From: Pontibacillus salipaludis
GTDB lineage: Bacteria > Bacillota > Bacilli > Bacillales > BH030062
Direction: 5' to 3'
Length of the DNA stretch: 64,000 bases
Assembly (NCBI RefSeq): GCF_014642405.1
Contig: NZ_BMIN01000009.1
Coordinates: forward strand, 1-64,000
Every line of letters begins with the position of its first letter. Positions within the stretch are counted from its first letter, which is position 1. The position numbers and the translations under genes are program-made. Below are positions 60,646 through 64,000 of the stretch, in pieces. The notes under the pieces were generated by a model. It was not told the origin of the DNA. It saw only the letters and a list, made by a program, of their open reading frames with translations, and made no database searches.

Positions 60646-61548
60646 ATGAGTGAGCAGTATGAAGTAGTAGTTATTGGAGGAGGAGCGGCAGGATTGAATG
60701 CAGCCCTTGTCTTAGGAAGATCAAAGAGGAAGGTACTTGTTTTGGACGAAAACAAGGCCCGCAATAACGTTACAAAAGCTTCCCATGGTTATCTTACTCG
60801 CGACGGTGTGAAGCCAGAGGAATTTAAGGAAATAGGAATTAGTGAAATTGAAGCTTATCCGAGTGTTACGTATATAGAGAGTAAAGTGACTTCGCTTCAT
60901 AAAGAAGAGGGGCTTTTCCATATTCATAGTGATGAACGCCATTATACAGCCGAACGTGTGGTTGTTGCCACAGGCATGAAAGACGTGTTACCGGACATCA
61001 AGGGAATGCAGAATGTATACGGTACAACGGTATTTCACTGTCCTTATTGTGATGGATGGGAGCGCAGGGAAGAGCCGTTAGCGATTTTTGGCAACGACCC
61101 AGGGATAATGGATTATGTGAAATTGATCTATCACTGGAGTAAGGATTTGATCGTCTTCACAAATGGACCTGCAGAAATAACGACTGAAGAAAAAGAAGAC
61201 TTATCCCTCCATAATGTGAAACTAATAGAAGAGCCAGTTCGTGAGTTAGTATCGGAAAACGGGAATCTCAAGAAAGTAGTTGCAGAATCTGGCGACGTCT
61301 ACCAACGTTCCGGTGGGTTTATTTTAGATACAAGTGAAACCCAGTCCTTCCCCCTTCATGAATACTTTAATATCGAATTTACTGAAATGGGAGGGTATTA
61401 CACAAAGGAAGGCTGTGAAACGCTTGTAGAAGGGCTATATGTGATTGGTGATTCAAGGCATGGATTTTCTGGACTATTGAAAGCAGCCAGTGAAGGGTAT
61501 GAACTGGCCGTTGCCTTAAATCATGAAATGGCAGTGAATGACTGGTAG
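60646..61548 (+). CDS. thioredoxin-reductase-like FAD/NAD(P) oxidoreductase, 300 aa
   Basis: FAD-binding VVVIGGGAAGLNAALVLGR at the start, the redox-active pair CPYC (Cys132, Cys135) in FHCPYCDGWE, and the final FAD motif GLYVIGDSRHGFSGLLKAAS. The order matches low-molecular-weight thioredoxin reductases. The NADPH GxGxxA motif is poor (IFGNDPGIMDYV instead), so the electron donor may be unusual. Ribosome-binding site AAAAGGAG. Single gene. A dedicated partner thiol protein is not adjacent. Confidence 0.8.
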   Translation: MSEQYEVVVIGGGAAGLNAALVLGRSKRKVLVLDENKARNNVTKASHGYLTRDGVKPEEFKEIGISEIEAYPSVTYIESKVTSLHKEEGLFHIHSDERHYTAERVVVATGMKDVLPDIKGMQNVYGTTVFHCPYCDGWERREEPLAIFGNDPGIMDYVKLIYHWSKDLIVFTNGPAEITTEEKEDLSLHNVKLIEEPVRELVSENGNLKKVVAESGDVYQRSGGFILDTSETQSFPLHEYFNIEFTEMGGYYTKEGCETLVEGLYVIGDSRHGFSGLLKAASEGYELAVALNHEMAVNDW

Positions 61549-61629
61549 GAGAGGGGATAAGACATTATTTCCAATCATTGATGAGAAATGATTACTCTAG
61601 TCGTATGAGATGGAAGAAGTCTTTATGAA

Positions 61630-61666
61630 GGGGTGCAAATCGTATGCGATTTGCACCCTATTTTTG
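61630..61666 (+). terminator. intrinsic terminator
   Basis: GGGTGCAAATCG and CGATTTGCACCC form a perfect 12-bp stem with a TATG loop, then TATTTTTG. Confidence 0.9.
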
Positions 61667-61819
61667 TTCAAAAACCATCAGAATAATCTAGTCGATAAAT
61701 ATTTACAAACTATTTGGAAGGTGAATGGAAAAATGATGTTGAACTATAAGTTAAGATTATAAATGATCGATCATCATTTACCAATTTGAAATAGATCTTA
61801 ACAGTAAAGGGGGATAATT

Positions 61820-61927
61820 ATGGCTACCTGGGGTTGGGTTGCATTATTCGCAAGTATGTTCGTTGCGATATTTGGCGGAACTTATGCGGGACAAAAGAAG
61901 AACAAGCAAAAACAAGATAAGAAATAG
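61820..61927 (+). CDS. single-helix membrane miniprotein, 35 aa
   Basis: MATWGWVALFASMFVAIFGG then TYAGQKKNKQKQDKK: one helix followed by a strongly basic tail, which predicts the C-terminus in the cytoplasm. AAAGGGGG seven bases before the ATG is a strong ribosome-binding site, so translation is likely. Too short for family assignment. Confidence 0.65.
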   Translation: MATWGWVALFASMFVAIFGGTYAGQKKNKQKQDKK

Positions 61928-61994
61928 TATAGAATTTACAGTCCTTTTGCTAAAAACCTAAAAAGCAGTTTAGATAAATAGGAATGGGGATAAA

Positions 61995-62369
61995 ATGGGA
62001 CATTATCAAAAGAAGGGAAAAAGAATAGCTTATCTTCTTAGTTTAGTCTTCATCATTACGGGAGGATTGTTGTATTACGTATATTTCTTTACGCCTAAAA
62101 ATTCAATGGAATTGTATCAGCAATTGCATTTTTCAGAAGATATTAAGAAAGCAAAAGAACTTATACTAGAAGGCTATGAAGATAATTTAACAGAAGAGGA
62201 TTTTAAATTTATTACGAATAATCCAGTAGATCAAATCAGTCAATTTACTTTATTTGAATATAACGAGAAGTCTTATGTCATTATGACATCACCAGGGACT
62301 GAAAGGTTGAAAATCCTTACAGTTAAAGAATTGCCGGAAGATTTGAGAGAATTCTTTATGGATTTATAG
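61995..62369 (+). CDS. membrane-anchored hypothetical protein, 124 aa
   Basis: N-terminal helix (about residues 11-31, IAYLLSLVFIITGGLLYYVY) after a basic head, then a soluble alpha/beta part including EDIKKAKELILEGYEDNL and FEYNEKSYVIMTSPGTERLK. Probably a type II membrane protein with its domain outside. Lies 67 bp after the 35-aa miniprotein, so the two may be co-expressed. Not recognised. Confidence 0.65.
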   Translation: MGHYQKKGKRIAYLLSLVFIITGGLLYYVYFFTPKNSMELYQQLHFSEDIKKAKELILEGYEDNLTEEDFKFITNNPVDQISQFTLFEYNEKSYVIMTSPGTERLKILTVKELPEDLREFFMDL

Positions 62370-62388
62370 GTAGTTTTTTAGAAGGCGA

Positions 62389-62424
62389 GAGCGATGCTGA
62401 TCAACAGCAATCGCTCATTTTTAT
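62389..62424 (+). terminator. intrinsic terminator
   Basis: GAGCGATGCTG pairs with CAGCAATCGCTC (one bulge), followed by ATTTTTATT. Confidence 0.75.
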
Positions 62425-62460
62425 TCACGTAGTAATTGTTCAACCAAGGTCCGGTCCGGA

Positions 62461-62479
62461 GGGACAGGTACCTTGTCCC
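62461..62479. repeat. GGGACA/TGTCCC palindromic repeat, copy f
   Basis: GGGACAGGTACCTTGTCCC, the most symmetrical copy and taken as the consensus. Confidence 0.8.
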
Positions 62480-62505
62480 GATCATGCATAGAGTGTGGGC
62501 ATCAC

Positions 62506-62610
62506 CTGATCTGTGACCTTTTTACAGTTGGGGCCGGGGAAGGTATTGATCTCGTTATTGAGGAGTTAGTAAAAGGAAAGGTAAAATCATATATACTTAG
62601 TAGCAACTCC
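62506..62610. repeat. second, diverged locus of the 52-bp-unit/19-bp element
   Basis: ATCTGTGACCTTTTT near 62507 resembles the head of the 52-bp unit, AAGGTATTGA follows about 32 bases later where units 1-3 have AAGGGAAGAGAA, and TATACTTAGTAGCAACTCC at 62592-62610 is identical to 58995-59013. It looks like a single degenerate unit plus the conserved trailer. Confidence 0.55.
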
Positions 62611-62719
62611 GAATAGTAAACGTTATATATTGCAGAAGATCTTCACAACAAAAGAATCGGGTATTTCAGAAGGGGTTTAGAAATTAGTGTCGAAGTGATG
62701 AAACAGGCAGGTGACTTTT

Positions 62720-63070
62720 ATGAATATCAAAGGATTTGGTGGAGTTTTTTGGAGAACTAAGAAATTAGAAAGCTTGAAGAAATGGTATAGCGATGTATTA
62801 AAGATTGAATTAGAAGATTGGAATGGGACCGTCCTTATACCACAACCAGGAAATGAAACTGTCTTCTCTTTCTTTTCAGAGAGTGACACGTATTTCCCGG
62901 AAGAACAGCAAGTCATGTTAAACTTTCAGGTTGAAAATATTGACGAGAGTATAAAACATCTTCAACAAATTGGGATAACCCTTGTGATGGAAAAGACGGT
63001 AAACCAGTACGGGAAGTTTATATGGATTGAAGATCCAGAAGGAAGACGAATCGAGCTTTGGGAGAAATAG
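62720..63070 (+). CDS. VOC-superfamily protein, 116 aa
   Basis: One complete VOC domain: NIKGFGGVFWRTKKLESLKK then WYSDVLKIELEDWNG, and in the second module MLNFQVENIDESIKHLQQIG ending FIWIEDPEGRRIELWEK. The terminal Glu of IELWE is a usual metal ligand. ATG 62720 has CAGGTGAC before it; an in-frame GTG nine bases earlier overlaps that site. The stop codon overlaps the next GGGACA repeat. Substrate unknown. Confidence 0.8.
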   Translation: MNIKGFGGVFWRTKKLESLKKWYSDVLKIELEDWNGTVLIPQPGNETVFSFFSESDTYFPEEQQVMLNFQVENIDESIKHLQQIGITLVMEKTVNQYGKFIWIEDPEGRRIELWEK

Positions 63071-63088
63071 GGACAAGTACATTGTCCC
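63070..63088. repeat. GGGACA/TGTCCC palindromic repeat, copy g
   Basis: GGGACAAGTACATTGTCCC; its first base is the last base of the VOC gene's TAG stop codon. Confidence 0.75.
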
Positions 63089-63267
63089 TTAGGGTTTAGA
63101 AATATATTCTTGGGTTTATTATTTACACAGAGTGTGATGGTTACTTGTAATAGAGTTTTAACGTGTATGAATAGAAACGGGCATAAAGAGAAGGTTCTTC
63201 ATGTCCGTTTTAGTAAGTTCGAGGTATGTAATATATTTTCACATCTATAACAGATTTAAAAAAGGAA

Positions 63268-63286
63268 GGGACGAGGTACCTGTCCC
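63268..63286. repeat. GGGACA/TGTCCC palindromic repeat, copy h
   Basis: GGGACGAGGTACCTGTCCC, in the gap before catE. Confidence 0.75.
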
Positions 63287-63322
63287 TCCGGCCCATCTTC
63301 AAAGGTATCCTTTATGAAACCA

Positions 63323-63349
63323 GGGAAGGATAAAGTACCTTCTTGTCCC
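63323..63349. repeat. GGGACA/TGTCCC palindromic repeat, degenerate copy i
   Basis: GGGAAGGATAAAGTACCTTC followed by TTGTCCC, a looser copy 37 bp after copy h. Confidence 0.5.
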
Positions 63350-63406
63350 GACCTATAATAGGAGATATATTGAAGTTGTTTAAACCTTTATGAAGGGATG
63401 AATTTT

Positions 63407-64000
63407 ATGGAGCGTACTTTTTTTCAAGACCCTGCGGTTCGAGTTGGAGTTGTGTCTTTAAAGGTTCAAGTTTTACCTAAATCAAAAGCATTTTATACAA
63501 ATATACTAGGTTTAAAAGTAATGGAAGAAGAGGGTGGAAAAGCAGTGTTATCTGCCGATGGGAAGAACCCATTGGTGATCCTTGAGCAACCTAAATCAAT
63601 AGAAGCTAAGGATAGGAGAGAAGCAGGCCTTTATCATTTTGCTATTCTTTTGCCGACTCGGAAAGATTTAGCTTCTTTCATTTATCATCTGACCGAGCAG
63701 GGCATTCATATGGGGGCTGCGGATCATCTGGTTAGCGAAGCCTTATATTTTGAGGATCCTGATGGTAACGGAATTGAGGTTTATCAGGATCGACCATCAT
63801 CTCAATGGCAACGTGTAAATGATCAAATTGTTATGACGGTGGATCCACTGGATGGAGATTCTATTTTGTCAGAATTAAATGGTGATAGATGGAGTGGGAT
63901 GCCATTAGGCACCATTATTGGTCACATCCATTTACACGTCCGTGATTTACAAGCAGCGAGAGAATTTTACTGTGTGGGGCTTGGTTTTGAAGTGACGTTT
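63407..64000 (+). CDS. catE: catechol-2,3-dioxygenase-like CatE, 5' part (198 codons)
   Basis: The frame from ATG 63407 runs off the window end. VGVVSLKVQVLPKSKAFYTN, GLYHFAILLPTRKDLASFIY, VSEALYFEDPDGNGIEVYQD and GTIIGHIHLHVRDLQAAREF follow the order seen in Bacillus CatE (YfiE), an Fe(II) extradiol dioxygenase built of VOC modules. The metal ligands His (HIHLH), and Glu of the third module, lie partly beyond the window. AAGGGATG precedes the start. Only about two thirds of the expected 285 residues are visible. Confidence 0.8.
   Translation, partial: MERTFFQDPAVRVGVVSLKVQVLPKSKAFYTNILGLKVMEEEGGKAVLSADGKNPLVILEQPKSIEAKDRREAGLYHFAILLPTRKDLASFIYHLTEQGIHMGAADHLVSEALYFEDPDGNGIEVYQDRPSSQWQRVNDQIVMTVDPLDGDSILSELNGDRWSGMPLGTIIGHIHLHVRDLQAAREFYCVGLGFEVTF

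Overview
The window reads as chromosomal DNA of a Firmicute of the family Bacillaceae, most likely a salt-tolerant genus related to Halobacillus or Pontibacillus. This is inference from gene content: a low-G+C, AGGAGG-type ribosome-binding-site organism with a Bacillus-type qoxABCD quinol oxidase, OhrA/OhrR, AmhX, CatE, a YesK-like protein, catabolite-responsive (cre) sites, NhaC and a Ca2+/Na+ exchanger. No rRNA, tRNA, insertion sequence, prophage or CRISPR array is visible.

Layout. (1) 0.1-7.7 kb is an accessory stretch of very small membrane proteins, an MFS pump, a DUF2268 protease, a TPR protein and an anchored alpha/beta hydrolase. It is sprinkled with a short dispersed repeat whose core is GTGCGATTG. 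(2) 7.7-12.3 kb carries a FAD oxidoreductase, an FHA plus winged-helix regulator divergent from a glycerophosphodiesterase, and a DHFR-like protein divergent from a WYL regulator. (3) 12.3-14.5 kb is an ABC-F gene behind a leader with a small ORF and two tandem intrinsic terminators, the layout of an antibiotic-sensing attenuator. (4) 14.5-31.3 kb is mostly housekeeping or cell-wall related: ASCH protein, a stand-alone MurE-like ligase, DoxX, AmhX, a SEDS protein, an S41 protease, topoisomerase III, a lytic transglycosylase, CaCA and NhaC antiporters and a PqqB-like hydrolase. (5) 31.4-34.9 kb has divergent ohrA/ohrR, a MerR-SRPBCC operon with a readable MerR-type operator, a lipoprotein and a GNAT. 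(6) 35.3-39.5 kb is the qox operon with a fifth small membrane gene. (7) 40.2-42.9 kb is a second small-protein stretch with the same GTGCGATTG repeat and a miniature protein-kinase-like protein ending in a zinc ribbon. (8) 43.0-52.2 kb is a galactoside-use locus: glycerate kinase, GH36 alpha-galactosidase, ROK repressor, sodium:solute symporter and GH42 beta-galactosidase, with a palindrome shared by both sides of the repressor/transporter intergenic region and a cre-like site. (9) 52.3-64.0 kb contains assorted regulators and VOC proteins, a secreted liquefying-type alpha-amylase under a perfect cre site, an iron-type alcohol dehydrogenase, a thioredoxin-reductase-like enzyme and a truncated catE.

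The carbohydrate genes form a coherent programme. Extracellular starch breakdown (amylase) and import and hydrolysis of alpha- and beta-galactosides appear to be under CcpA-type control, with a local ROK repressor sensing the galactoside. The antiporters fit a saline or alkaline habitat.

The non-coding content is unusually informative. There are at least four families of dispersed or tandem repeats: the GTGCGATTG element, the GGGACA...TGTCCC palindrome, a 178-bp nested inverted repeat, and a 52-bp-period tandem array with a conserved 19-bp trailer. There are also several legible regulatory regions. The items I consider least explained are the 52-bp array and its diverged second locus, the phased TATCAT repeats beside the FHA/winged-helix regulator, and the mini-kinase/zinc-ribbon protein.
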